From assembly GCA_025998875.1 (NCBI GenBank), contig AP024675.1, positions 1,523,549-1,587,548 of the forward strand: a stretch of DNA of 64,000 bases, read 5' to 3'. Every line of letters starts with the position of its first letter. Position 1 is the first letter of the stretch. Below, piece by piece: positions 42,835 to 51,537 of this stretch. Below the pieces are notes generated by a model. That model did no database searches. It saw only the letters and a program-made list of their open reading frames with translations, and was not told the origin of the DNA. Position numbers and translations under genes: made by a program. The stretch comes from Bacteroidota bacterium. Its GTDB lineage: Bacteria > Bacteroidota > Rhodothermia > JANXDC01.

Positions 42835-44138
42835 GGTCGTTCCGTACAGGAGTCGACGGTTGAACGATCCTTTTCCCCCCGGGTTTCCACGCCCAGGCCC
42901 CGGAAGAGCGCCGCATACGCCTCGGCGGCGTGCTCGAGCTGGTAACGCGCCTCAAAGAGCGCCCGGGCCCGTGCCCCCAGGGTCGCCCGCCAGTTCGCAT
43001 CGGCGCGCAGACGACGCACGGCTTCCGCCAGAGAGGAGCTTTCTCCGTAGCCGAAGGCCAACCCACAGCCGGCTTCCTCTACGATCTGTCGCAGTTCCGA
43101 GCCCGCTTCGGCCACTACGAGCACGGGAGCGCCCACAGCCAGGGCCGAATACAATTTGGAGGGAAAGGAAAGGCCTTCGATACCGGGTCCGATCGTAACG
43201 CAGAAGACATCCCCCGCGCTCAGCGAGTACGGCAGCACGCTGCGGGGCTGATAGGGCAGAAAGCGCACGTTCTTCAACCCCCGATGCCGCACCTCGGCCT
43301 CCAGCGCGGTTCGCTTGCCCCCCTCGCCGATGAACAGTAGCAGGTAAGCCGGATCATCAGCCAGCAGGCTCATCGCGTCCAGCAGGGTATCGTATTCGTA
43401 TCCCAGCCCCAGATTGCCGGAGTAGAGCAGCACGAAATGCTTTTCCAGGCCATGCTCCCGTACAAAGGGGTTCTGGGCTCGGGGGAGGGGCCTAAGGAAA
43501 GTTCCATCGGCCCAGTTCGGAATCACGCTCGTGTGGCCCCGGGTTTCCGGGTAGCGGGCGTGCAGGAGGCGTTCTGTGGCCCGACAGAGCGCAACGGTAT
43601 GTTCTGCCGCCCCGTATGTGGACCGGTTGATGCGTTCCCATATCCGGTACAGCGGCCTGTTCCCACGCAGGGCGCCGAAGCGAACGGCCAGCTCCGGATA
43701 GACGTCGTGTAGCTGAACCACGTAGCGGTGCGGCTTGCCGAAGAGGCGCGCCAGCCGGCCGGCCCAGGCCAGAAATGGGGGATTGGTGCTGTACAGAAAA
43801 AGCATCTTCTCCTGCCGCTTCCCATCGAGCCATAGCAGGTTCCAGAGTACGGCCAGAAAAAAGGTCAGGTCATTAAGGATCCGGCCCAGCAGGCGGTCTT
43901 TCGAAAAACGCGCCGAGCGAAGACGTACAACGTGCACCCCGTCGATGGTCTCCCGGGCCGGCACACGCAGTCGACGTCCACGGGAACTGTAGGCCGGATA
44001 CCCGCACCAGACCGTTACAGAAAACCCTCGACGGACGAGCGCGCAGGCCAGCTCGAAGAGCAGCTGACCCGTTGAGGAATCGTCCGGGTAAAAATACCGG
44101 TTGACGAAAACCAACTGCCGATTTTCGATCGTAGGCAT
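42831..44138 (-). CDS. GT4-type glycosyltransferase (WcaI-like)
   Basis: A 435-residue GT-B enzyme. The N-terminal half has FVNRYFYPDDSSTGQLLFELACALVRRG and VWCGYPAYSS; the C-terminal half has VLLYSGNLGLGYEYDTLLDAM and the nucleotide-sugar block EGLSFPSKLYSALAVGAPVLVVA, with FIGEGGKR between. WcaI-like enzymes build surface polysaccharide. The start at ATG 44138 matches the family; the frame is open further up. It is first of a three-gene minus operon with PASTA and rpe, and diverges from rplU. Confidence 0.88.
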   Translation of the reverse strand: MPTIENRQLVFVNRYFYPDDSSTGQLLFELACALVRRGFSVTVWCGYPAYSSRGRRLRVPARETIDGVHVVRLRSARFSKDRLLGRILNDLTFFLAVLWNLLWLDGKRQEKMLFLYSTNPPFLAWAGRLARLFGKPHRYVVQLHDVYPELAVRFGALRGNRPLYRIWERINRSTYGAAEHTVALCRATERLLHARYPETRGHTSVIPNWADGTFLRPLPRAQNPFVREHGLEKHFVLLYSGNLGLGYEYDTLLDAMSLLADDPAYLLLFIGEGGKRTALEAEVRHRGLKNVRFLPYQPRSVLPYSLSAGDVFCVTIGPGIEGLSFPSKLYSALAVGAPVLVVAEAGSELRQIVEEAGCGLAFGYGESSSLAEAVRRLRADANWRATLGARARALFEARYQLEHAAEAYAALFRGLGVETRGEKDRSTVDSCTERP

Positions 44139-44183
44139 TGTCAGATCAAGATACAGCGTCCACGGGAGGAGGGCCAAAAGGGT

Positions 44184-44215
44184 TTGACAGGCAACGGGAT
44201 CCGGTTCTACCTTTG
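44184..44215 (+). promoter_or_regulatory. Bacteroidota-type promoter of rplU-rpmA
   Basis: TTTGACA (TTG at 44184-44186), 21 bases, then a perfect TACCTTTG at 44208-44215, 33 bases before the ATG. Confidence 0.65.
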
Positions 44216-44247
44216 CGTGCTTAGCTAGCCGCAAACAGGAGTCCGAT

Positions 44248-44562
44248 ATGTACGCTGTGGTCGATATCAAAGGACAGCAGGTAAAGGCCACGCCTTCGGC
44301 GCGGCTGCTGGTGCCCCGTCTGGGTCTGGAGCCCGGCACGGAGGTGACCTTCGAGGGCGTGTTGCTTCTGGCGCAGGAGAACGGTCAGGTACAGGTGGGC
44401 GCGCCCGTGGTCCCGGGAGCCCGGGTGCGGGCTCGCGTGTTGCGCGAATTCAGGGGGCCGAAGGTGATTGTCTTCAAAAAGCGGCGCCGCGAAGGCTACA
44501 GGGTCAAGCGTGGCCACCGGCAGTGGTATACAGAAATCGAAGTGACGGCTGTGGAGGCCTGA
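44248..44562 (+). CDS. rplU: 50S ribosomal protein L21
   Basis: A 104-residue bL21 with [14 protein letters not shown] at the start, [20 protein letters not shown]-like middle ([20 protein letters not shown]) and the [16 protein letters not shown] end. It binds 23S rRNA. AACAGGAGT is the ribosome site. Followed 11 bases later by rpmA, the usual order. Confidence 0.97.
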   Translation: MYAVVDIKGQQVKATPSARLLVPRLGLEPGTEVTFEGVLLLAQENGQVQVGAPVVPGARVRARVLREFRGPKVIVFKKRRREGYRVKRGHRQWYTEIEVTAVEA

Positions 44563-44573
44563 GGGAGGTAGCT

Positions 44574-44831
44574 ATGGCGCACAAAAAAGGAATGGGCAGC
44601 ACCCGCAACGGGCGGGACAGCATCAGCAAGCGGCTCGGGGTGAAGGCGTTCGGGGGACAGTTCGTCACGGCCGGAAGCATTCTGGTCCGCCAGCGGGGTA
44701 CGCGCTTTCATCCGGGCCGCAACGTGGGTCGCGGTGGCGACGATACCCTCTTTGCCCTGATCGACGGGCGCGTCCGGTTCAGTCGCGGGGCCAAGGATCG
44801 CACCTTTGTGCATGTCGATCCCGTTGTCTGA
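44574..44831 (+). CDS. rpmA: 50S ribosomal protein L27
   Basis: An 85-residue bL27: [48 protein letters not shown] in two blocks and the [10 protein letters not shown] end. It begins with MAHKK, so there is no N-terminal cleavage extension. GAGGTAG precedes ATG 44574; the frame is open further up. A terminator follows. Confidence 0.97.
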   Translation: MAHKKGMGSTRNGRDSISKRLGVKAFGGQFVTAGSILVRQRGTRFHPGRNVGRGGDDTLFALIDGRVRFSRGAKDRTFVHVDPVV

Positions 44832-44857
44832 TGCCGATGTTGTTCTTTTTCTTCCCG

Positions 44858-44888
44858 CCCTCGGTCCAGGATGGGTCGAGGGTTTTTT
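44858..44888 (+). terminator. probable terminator after rpmA
   Basis: CCCTCG (44858-44863) and CGAGGG (44877-44882) form a six-base-pair stem with a 13-base loop followed by six T. Confidence 0.6.
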
Positions 44889-45214
44889 ATCTGTGACCGG
44901 CTTTGCTCCCCGGGCCGTGTTTCGGATCCGGCTCTGTCGGGGCTCAGAGCGTAATGGATGGCTCGCAAGAAGGCCCGCAGGGATGGGTGCGATTCGGATT
45001 GAGCGGGGTGTCTTGTGCGCAAAGCCAGAGCATTGCGGGTTTTGAGAGCTGGCGCCGATGTGCTCTCCGGGTGGGTCCGGACGTGCGCGGATGCGGCCCC
45101 ATGGGGTAGGGGCTGGAGCCGGGCGCAGTTCGATTGGCGCCCGCAGACGGTGGGCCGCGCAAAGCGTGCCGTCAGGCTCTTCGGGCCCCTCGGCAGGTCT
45201 GGGTGCAAAGCAGA
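44889..45214. other. 326-base stretch without a recognised gene
   Basis: Between the rpmA terminator and the M1 peptidase I see no convincing reading frame, promoter of the TAnnTTTG type, tRNA or other known RNA. It is GC-rich with several potential short hairpins. It must hold the M1 gene's promoter or an uncharacterised RNA. Confidence 0.4.
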
Positions 45215-47212
45215 ATGCGCTCCGGGTTTTTCGTGAAACGGGCGATCTTCTTGTGGGCAGTCCTCTGCGCTTGGCCATCCGGCGCGCAGATTGCGGCGCA
45301 AGCTCTCCGGTGGCAAGCTGGGCCGGAGGGACTCTCCTGTGCCGCCTCTCGCGGTGCCTTTGCCCTGCTGGCGCGCCCCTCCGGGATGGAGAGGACCGAT
45401 TCCTTTCGCGTTACCTACTACGGGCTGGATCTGCGCATCTACCTGGAACGTCAGGGCTATCTTGAAGGCCGGCTGTTCTTTTCGGCGCGTGTACTGCGTG
45501 GGCCCCTGCACGGGCTCTTCCTGGAGCTGGCCCCCGCTTTGGAGGTGGATTCCGTGCGGGTCGGATCCCGTCAAGCCCGGGTTGTGCGTTCTGGCCGGAC
45601 GCTCTGGATAGGGCTTCCGGAGCCCGCTCTTCAGGGAGAGCGGATTGAGGGGTTGATCGCCTATCGGGGGCAACCCACCGCGAGCGGATACGGTAGCTAT
45701 GTCTTTACCCGCGTAGACGGTCGTCCCGCGCTGTGGACACTGAGTCAGCCCTTCGGGGCCTCGGACTGGTTTCCATGCGCCAACCGGCTGGAGCAGAAGC
45801 CCGATTCGGCCGACATCCGGGTACGCTGTGAGCGGCCCTTCTGGGTCGCCTCCAATGGGCGGTTGATCTCCGTCACCCCGCATGAAGACGGCACCTGGAC
45901 TTTTCACTGGAGCACCCGTTATCCGATCGCGCATTATCTGATCTCGCTGGCCATCGGGGATTATGAGGAGCAGCTGGACTGGTACCGAACCGCCGAGCAA
46001 GACTCCATGCCCGTGGTGCATTATCTATACCGGGGGCGGTTGCAGGCTTACCGCGACGCGCTGCGCCGCACCCTGGAGATGCTCCGCGCCTTTGAGGCGC
46101 GCTTCGGCCCGTATCCGTTTCGGCGGGAGAAATACGGCCATGCCCAGTTTACCTTTTCCGGAGGCATGGAGCATCAGACCCTCTCCTCTATGGGGGGATT
46201 TTCCGAGTCCCTCATGGCCCATGAGCTGGCCCATCAGTGGTTCGGAGACCTGATCACCTGCGCCACCTGGTCGGATATCTGGCTCCATGAGGGGTTTGCC
46301 ACCTATGGGGAAGCACTCTGGCAGGAATACGCCTATGGGCCGGAGGCGTACCGGGCTTTTATCGCCAGTCGCATGGAGCGCGCCCGGCGCGCCACGGGAA
46401 GTGTGTACGTGCGCAATCCGAACTCGATTGCCGAAATCTTCGATGCCAGTCGTTCCTACGCCAAGGGGGCCGTAATCCTGCACATGCTTCGTCGCATGGT
46501 GGGGGATAGCCTCTTTTTCCGTATCCTGCGCGCCTATACGGCCGATGCGCGTCTGGCCTATGGTCTGGCCACCACAGAAGATTTTCGCCTTATCTGCGAG
46601 CAGGTTACCGGGCTGGATCTGGGTTTTTTCTTCTCCCAGTGGGTTTACGGAGAGGGGTATCCGCGTTATACGCTTCGGTGGCGCGTCCATCGGCTCGGGG
46701 GGCTGGAGTACGAGGTGCGCTGGACGGTACAGCAGGAAAACGCCCGGGGTATGGAGCCCGGGTGGTTCCGTATGCCCGTGCGGGTGCAGATACGGACCGC
46801 GCTCCAGGATACGGTTCTGGTGGTCTGGAACGAACTTCCTGCGCAGAGCTACGCGCTGCGTGTGCGGGGGGAACCTGTGGAATTGATCTGGGACGAAGGG
46901 GAGGGCGTGCTCAAGGAGCTTCAGCTGGTGCGGGAATCAGATGGGCTAATTGATTCCTTCCACCTCGAGGCCCTTTATCCCAATCCGGCCGATCGGCAGG
47001 TGTCTGTGCTTTATCGACTGCCGGAGCCCGCCCGGGTGCGCTTCTCCCTCTATGATGCTCTGGGCAGGCGCGTGCGCCTGCTGGTGGTCGGGCACCGGCC
47101 GGCCGGACCTCAGCAGGCTACCATCGCGCTGGACGGACTGGCCGCGGGTGTGTATTTTCTGGCACTTGAGGCGGGTCCGCATCGGGCACAGGTTCCCCTG
47201 ATCAAACGCTAA
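45215..47212 (+). CDS. secreted M1 aminopeptidase with type IX sorting domain
   Basis: A 665-residue protein: signal peptide, N-terminal beta domain, M1 catalytic domain with FSGGMEHQT (GAMEN loop) at about 320 and zinc motif HELAHQWFG with Glu359 in WLHEGFATYGE, and a C-terminal region about 590-665 that reads LEALYPNPADRQVSVLYRLPEPARVRFSLYD and GVYFLALEAG in parts, the type A T9SS sorting domain. It trims peptides outside the cell or on its surface after type IX export. Start: ATG 45215 begins the signal peptide; a GTG at 45233 is an alternative. YggS follows nine bases later. Confidence 0.92.
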   Translation: MRSGFFVKRAIFLWAVLCAWPSGAQIAAQALRWQAGPEGLSCAASRGAFALLARPSGMERTDSFRVTYYGLDLRIYLERQGYLEGRLFFSARVLRGPLHGLFLELAPALEVDSVRVGSRQARVVRSGRTLWIGLPEPALQGERIEGLIAYRGQPTASGYGSYVFTRVDGRPALWTLSQPFGASDWFPCANRLEQKPDSADIRVRCERPFWVASNGRLISVTPHEDGTWTFHWSTRYPIAHYLISLAIGDYEEQLDWYRTAEQDSMPVVHYLYRGRLQAYRDALRRTLEMLRAFEARFGPYPFRREKYGHAQFTFSGGMEHQTLSSMGGFSESLMAHELAHQWFGDLITCATWSDIWLHEGFATYGEALWQEYAYGPEAYRAFIASRMERARRATGSVYVRNPNSIAEIFDASRSYAKGAVILHMLRRMVGDSLFFRILRAYTADARLAYGLATTEDFRLICEQVTGLDLGFFFSQWVYGEGYPRYTLRWRVHRLGGLEYEVRWTVQQENARGMEPGWFRMPVRVQIRTALQDTVLVVWNELPAQSYALRVRGEPVELIWDEGEGVLKELQLVRESDGLIDSFHLEALYPNPADRQVSVLYRLPEPARVRFSLYDALGRRVRLLVVGHRPAGPQQATIALDGLAAGVYFLALEAGPHRAQVPLIKR

Positions 47213-47221
47213 CAGCCTCAC

Positions 47222-47926
47222 ATGGAAACGACGAGCATTCGGCTGCTCTCGGAGCGTCTGGCTGAGGTGCGGGAGCGCATCGCGCGCGTCTGCTCCCAGG
47301 TGGGGCGCCGTCCGGAGGAGGTACGCCTCATCGGGGTTACGAAAACTTATGGACCAGAGCTTATCGAGGCCGCCTTTGAGGCGGGCCTCGAAGACGTGGG
47401 GGAAAACCGGGTTCAGGAGCTAATAAGCAAACAGGCGCTCGTGCGCGCACCAGTGCGCTGGCATCTGATCGGTCATTTGCAGCGCAACAAGGTCAAGTAC
47501 GTGCTCGGTCGGGTCGTGCTCATCCACAGTCTGGACTCCGAAGCCCTGGCCCGGGAGATAGAAAAGCGTGCCGCAGACCGGGGACTGGTGGTGCCCTGTC
47601 TGGTGGAGGTGAACGTGTCGGGTGAGCCGACCAAGCACGGCGTCCGGCCCGAGGACCTGCCGCGACTGCTGGAGCTCATCTCCACGTTGCCCCATGTGCG
47701 CGTGGAGGGGCTGATGACTGTGGCCGCCTACCTGGAGCCACCTGAGGCGGTGGCCCCCCAGTTCGCCCTACTGCGCGAACTGCGGGATCGCTACGCCAGC
47801 TGGAGTTCGGAAAACATCCGCCTCCGGGAGCTTTCCATGGGCATGAGCCATGATTTCGAGGTGGCCATTCGGGAAGGGGCTACTATGGTGCGTATAGGAA
47901 CACGGCTTTTCGGCCCGCGAACATAG
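47222..47926 (+). CDS. YggS/PLPBP family pyridoxal phosphate protein
   Basis: A 234-residue PLP homeostasis protein. The PLP-binding Lys is in IGVTKTYGPEL at about residue 42, followed by VGENRVQEL, WHLIGHLQRNKVKYV and the phosphate-binding MGMSHDFEVAIREGATMVRIGT end (in blocks). It has no enzyme activity but buffers PLP. It is nine bases after the M1 gene and 11 before the next small gene. Confidence 0.96.
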   Translation: METTSIRLLSERLAEVRERIARVCSQVGRRPEEVRLIGVTKTYGPELIEAAFEAGLEDVGENRVQELISKQALVRAPVRWHLIGHLQRNKVKYVLGRVVLIHSLDSEALAREIEKRAADRGLVVPCLVEVNVSGEPTKHGVRPEDLPRLLELISTLPHVRVEGLMTVAAYLEPPEAVAPQFALLRELRDRYASWSSENIRLRELSMGMSHDFEVAIREGATMVRIGTRLFGPRT

Positions 47927-47937
47927 GAGGAGTCGGG

Positions 47938-48255
47938 ATGCAGGAGGTGCTCATTATGCTCATCGTCTTCAGCGTCCCCCTGGCCGCTATCCTGTCGGGA
48001 ACATACCTGAAGGCCCAGCGGCTACGGGCACAGGCTGGGCCGGACCCCGCGCTCAGACGACAACTGGAGGCCATGAGCCAGGCTCTGGAGCGGCTCACGG
48101 AGGAAAACGCCCGTCTGCGCCGCCGCGTCGAGAACCTGGAGACGATCGTGACCAGTTACGACTGGGATACGCTGGGCTACCGGCTCCGGGAACCCGAGGA
48201 TCCCTCGGCAGAAGAACAGGCTGCTCGGCTGGCCCGCCGCATTCTGAATCGATAA
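47938..48255 (+). CDS. small membrane protein with coiled coil, PspB-like
   Basis: A 105-residue protein: an N-terminal membrane helix (VLIMLIVFSVPLAAILSGTYL), then a coiled coil (RRQLEAMSQALERLTEENARLRRRVENLETIV split in two here) and a short acidic tail. The layout recalls PspB of the phage shock system, but no PspA or PspF is seen near it, so this is by shape only. It follows YggS by 11 bases. Confidence 0.6.
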   Translation: MQEVLIMLIVFSVPLAAILSGTYLKAQRLRAQAGPDPALRRQLEAMSQALERLTEENARLRRRVENLETIVTSYDWDTLGYRLREPEDPSAEEQAARLARRILNR

Positions 48256-48322
48256 GTTGCATTGCCGGGCGGGCACGTTGTACCTTCGCGCGTTCCGGTT
48301 TCCAGAAAAAGATCGTCTGCCT

Positions 48323-49033
48323 ATGCCCTCCAAAAGCGCCAGAAAGCCTCCGAAAGAACAAATCCGGCGAGATCGGCTCGTGGAGCTCTACGCCCGGTGG
48401 GTGGCTTTCTATCATGCTCGCCGTTCCCTTGTGCTCGGGGTGGCAGGGGGGATGGTGGTGCTCCTGGCCCTGGTGGCCGGTGGGATAGCCTACCTGAACT
48501 ACCAGAACCAGCAGGCCCACGAAGCGCTGGGACGTGTGGTGCTGTGGTTTGAGTCCGGGCAGTATCAGAAAGCGCTCGACGGGGACCGGGCGCAGGGGAT
48601 TGCGGGCCTGCCCGAGATCGCCGACCGATACCGATGGACGCAGGGGGGCAAGCTGGCCGCTTACTACGCCGGGGTGGCCTATTATGAGCTGGGCCAGTAC
48701 GAACAGGCGCGCCAGTATTTTTCCCGGTACCCCAATAACGGCACCCTGCTTGCTGCTGCGGCCCGTGCTGGAGAAGCCGCCGCCTACGAGAACCTGGGGC
48801 AGTACGCCCAGGCGGCCGCTCTGTATCTGCGGGCCGTCTCCCAGTACAAGAGCGCCCTGCTCGCTCCGGAGTATCTGGCAGGAGCGGCCCGGTGCTTTGA
48901 GTTGAGCGGCGACCTGCGGGCGGCCATGCGCACCTACGAACGCATTCGCAAGGAATACCCCGACAGCCCGCAGGCAAACGAGGCCGAGCGGCATATTATC
49001 CGACTGGAGGCGGCCCTGGCCTCCGGTGCCTAG
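48323..49033 (+). CDS. membrane-anchored TPR protein, YfgM-like
   Basis: A 236-residue protein: a basic N-terminus, one helix (VLGVAGGMVVLLALVAGGIAYL, about 42-64) and about four TPR units (GVAYYELGQYEQARQYFSRYPNN, AYENLGQYAQAAALYLRAVSQYKS, ...). This resembles YfgM, the SecYEG-linked TPR protein. ATG 48323 begins after an open frame from 48257. It is 14 bases from asnS, so probably co-transcribed. Confidence 0.75.
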   Translation: MPSKSARKPPKEQIRRDRLVELYARWVAFYHARRSLVLGVAGGMVVLLALVAGGIAYLNYQNQQAHEALGRVVLWFESGQYQKALDGDRAQGIAGLPEIADRYRWTQGGKLAAYYAGVAYYELGQYEQARQYFSRYPNNGTLLAAAARAGEAAAYENLGQYAQAAALYLRAVSQYKSALLAPEYLAGAARCFELSGDLRAAMRTYERIRKEYPDSPQANEAERHIIRLEAALASGA

Positions 49034-49047
49034 CAGGGGTCCTGGCT

Positions 49048-50583
49048 GTGTCCGATTCCTCCAGAAGCGCATCGCACACGCCCATGGTCCTTGAAGCCCG
49101 CATCGAAGAGCTCTGGCGTTTTGAAGGTCAGGAGGTTACGCTCAAAGGCTGGCTGGCGCATAAGCGCTCCAGCAAGCGCATCCATTTTCTCATCGTCCGT
49201 GACGGCTCCGGTTTCTGCCAGTGTGTGGTCTACCAGCCCGAGGTCCCGGCAGAGGTCTGGGAGCGGGCTGAGCGTATTACGCAGGAGAGCGCCCTGCAGA
49301 TCACCGGCCTGGTGCGTCGGGACGAGCGCCAGATCGGCGGCTATGAGCTGGGGGTTCGGGATCTGGAGATTGTGCACCTCACCCAGGGCTATCCCATCAC
49401 GCCCAAACCGCACGGGGTGGATTTTCTCCTGGACCGCCGGCATCTGTGGCTGCGTTCCCGTCGGCAGTGGGCGATTATGCGCATCCGGCACCAGGTTGTG
49501 CATGCCATCCATCGGTTTTTTGACGAGCGCGGTTTTCTTAAGCTCGATGCCCCCATTTTTACGGGAAACGCCGTAGAGGGCACGACCACGCTCTTCGAGA
49601 CGGATTTCTTCGGCCAGCCCGCTTATCTCTCCCAGTCTGGTCAGCTCTACGGCGAAGCCATGGCCATGGCCTTCGGGCGGATCTACACCTTCGGGCCCAC
49701 CTTCCGGGCGGAAAAGTCCAAAACGCGCCGCCATCTGGCCGAATTCTGGATGGTGGAGCCCGAGATGGCCTTTTTCGATCTAGAGATGACCATGGATCTG
49801 GCCGAAGAGCTGGTCGAATATATCGTGCAGCAGGTGCTGGCCCATCGCCGCTTCGAGCTCTCCTTGCTGGGCCGGGATCCGGAGGCGCTGGAGCGCGTAC
49901 GCCGCCCCTTTCCCCGCATTACGTACACGGAAGCGGTGGAGATCCTGCGCAGTCCGGAAACCCAGCGCATGTTGCGCGCCGATGAGGAGCGTCTGCAGGC
50001 CGAGCGTGCGGAGCTGGAGGCCGAGGCCGAGGCGCTGCGTAGCGAACGGCCTGCTGGCGAAGTGCGAAAGGGAGAGATCGAGCACCGCCTGGCCGAGATC
50101 GCCCATCGACTCTCGGAGATCGAGGAGGAACTCAAGAACATCCCCCTCTGGATGGACTCCGCCCGAAACTTCCGGTGGGGAGAGGATTTCGGCGGGGCCG
50201 ATGAGACGATCCTCTCAAGGCACTTCGATCGGCCCGTGCTGGTGCACCGCTATCCGGCGGCCGTAAAGGCTTTTTACATGAAACGCGACCCCCGCGATGA
50301 GCGCCTCGCGCTCGGGGTAGACATGCTCGCCCCGGAGGGCTATGGGGAAATCATCGGCGGAGGGCAGCGCGAGGACGATCTCGATACGCTCATCGCTCGG
50401 ATCCGAGAGCACAACCTGCCGCTCGAGGTCTACGAGTGGTATCTGGATCTGCGCCGGTACGGTTCGGTACCCCATGCGGGATTCGGGCTGGGACTGGAAC
50501 GCACGCTGGCTTGGATCTGCGGGCTCAAGCATGTGCGGGAGACCATCCCGTTCCCCCGCATGATGGGCCGGCTTTTCCCCTGA
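49048..50583 (+). CDS. asnS: asparaginyl-tRNA synthetase with an internal coiled-coil insertion
   Basis: A 511-residue class IIb synthetase that charges tRNA-Asn. An OB-fold (about 15-110) is followed by the catalytic core: motif 2 FRAEKSKTRRHLAEFWMVEPE (219-239, shown here in part) and motif 3 GFGLGLERTLAWICGL near 485-500. Between them residues about 300-366 are an extra Arg/Glu/Ala-rich helical hairpin (DEERLQAERAELEAEAEAL, HRLAEIAHRLSEIEEEL), lacking in short forms. GTG start at 49048. No other gene of the operon is visible; SIMPL begins 118 bases later. Confidence 0.94.
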   Translation: MSDSSRSASHTPMVLEARIEELWRFEGQEVTLKGWLAHKRSSKRIHFLIVRDGSGFCQCVVYQPEVPAEVWERAERITQESALQITGLVRRDERQIGGYELGVRDLEIVHLTQGYPITPKPHGVDFLLDRRHLWLRSRRQWAIMRIRHQVVHAIHRFFDERGFLKLDAPIFTGNAVEGTTTLFETDFFGQPAYLSQSGQLYGEAMAMAFGRIYTFGPTFRAEKSKTRRHLAEFWMVEPEMAFFDLEMTMDLAEELVEYIVQQVLAHRRFELSLLGRDPEALERVRRPFPRITYTEAVEILRSPETQRMLRADEERLQAERAELEAEAEALRSERPAGEVRKGEIEHRLAEIAHRLSEIEEELKNIPLWMDSARNFRWGEDFGGADETILSRHFDRPVLVHRYPAAVKAFYMKRDPRDERLALGVDMLAPEGYGEIIGGGQREDDLDTLIARIREHNLPLEVYEWYLDLRRYGSVPHAGFGLGLERTLAWICGLKHVRETIPFPRMMGRLFP

Positions 50584-50701
50584 GCGGGTCTGCTTGAGGC
50601 AAACCCGAAGATCGCCCTTCTCTGCCGGTCTTTTCCCCGCCGCGCGCGCTTCTGGCATGAAGCTTGCCCTTCTGGAGGAAAGCCAGTGAAGGAGTGCTCG
50701 C

Positions 50702-51403
50702 ATGCGAACGCTGAGTGGAATTCTGCTGAGCTGGAGTCTGGTTCTGGGTGCGTGGGCCCAGCCCTCGACATCGCGTCTGATCACGGTCAGTGGCCAGGGT
50801 GAGGTGCGCGTAAGCCCGGATGCGGTCTGGGTGCAGGTTTCCCTGGTCCACCAGGCCCCCACGGCCGAGGAGGCCTATCGGATCAATGATCAGGCGGCGG
50901 CTCGGATGCTGGAGCCCATACGTCGGATGGGCGTTGAAGGGCGCGATGTGCAGACCCGGAGCGCGCTTGTGCAACCCGTAGAGGAGTACAACCGGGAATC
51001 CGGGCGTACGGAGCTCAAGGGCTACGAGGCGCGCCGTACTATCGTCATCCTCTGGCGTCGGCCGCAGGAAGTGGGTCGGCTCTTGAGCCTGCTCATGCAG
51101 GCCGGGGTCAACCGGCTGGAGCAGGTGCAGTACGTTTTTCTCGATGAGGCGCGTGCGGCGCGGGATGAGGCGCTGCGTCGGGCCGTGGAGGACGCCCGCC
51201 GAAGGGCCGAACTGCTGGCCCGCACGCTGGGCGTGCAGATCCGCACGGTATGGCAGGTGACGGAGACCAGCCTCGCTCTCCCGGATCCCGTGCCCCTCGG
51301 GATAGCCCGGGCCACCGCGCTGGCCCGCGGGGAATCGGATACCTTTGCCCCCGGTGAGCTTCTGGTTCGCGCTCAGGTACAGGTAAGCTTTGAGATTCAG
51401 TAG
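50702..51403 (+). CDS. SIMPL (DUF541) domain periplasmic protein
   Basis: A 233-residue exported protein: signal peptide MRTLSGILLSWSLVLGAWAQ and the family pattern SRLITVSGQGEVRVSPDAVWVQVSL, KGYEARRTIVILW, then ARDEALRRAVEDARRRAELLARTLGV and the ELLVRAQVQVSFEIQ end (in segments). SIMPL proteins are periplasmic; the role is unclear, and oxidative or stress links are known in some. It is alone, with a terminator after it. Confidence 0.9.
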   Translation: MRTLSGILLSWSLVLGAWAQPSTSRLITVSGQGEVRVSPDAVWVQVSLVHQAPTAEEAYRINDQAAARMLEPIRRMGVEGRDVQTRSALVQPVEEYNRESGRTELKGYEARRTIVILWRRPQEVGRLLSLLMQAGVNRLEQVQYVFLDEARAARDEALRRAVEDARRRAELLARTLGVQIRTVWQVTETSLALPDPVPLGIARATALARGESDTFAPGELLVRAQVQVSFEIQ

Positions 51404-51443
51404 CCCCCACCTCTTCCTGCTTCGGAACCGTGTCGCAGGAGCA

Positions 51444-51477
51444 AGCCCTGGATCCCTGCCGTCCAGGGCTTCTCTTG
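51444..51477 (+). terminator. terminator after the SIMPL gene
   Basis: Perfect 9-bp stem AGCCCTGGA/TCCAGGGCT with a nine-base loop, then TCTCTTGTT. Confidence 0.7.
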
Positions 51478-51537
51478 TTACCGGATCGAGGAGAGGCTCG
51501 TCTAACGGGTGGCAACAAAGGAGAGGAGACAGCGGCT

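Noticed and set aside
44708-46021. A 437-codon minus-strand frame over rpmA and the M1 gene
   Set aside because: Crosses the end of rpmA and its terminator; no motif. Considered because of the gap at 44889-45214 and rejected.
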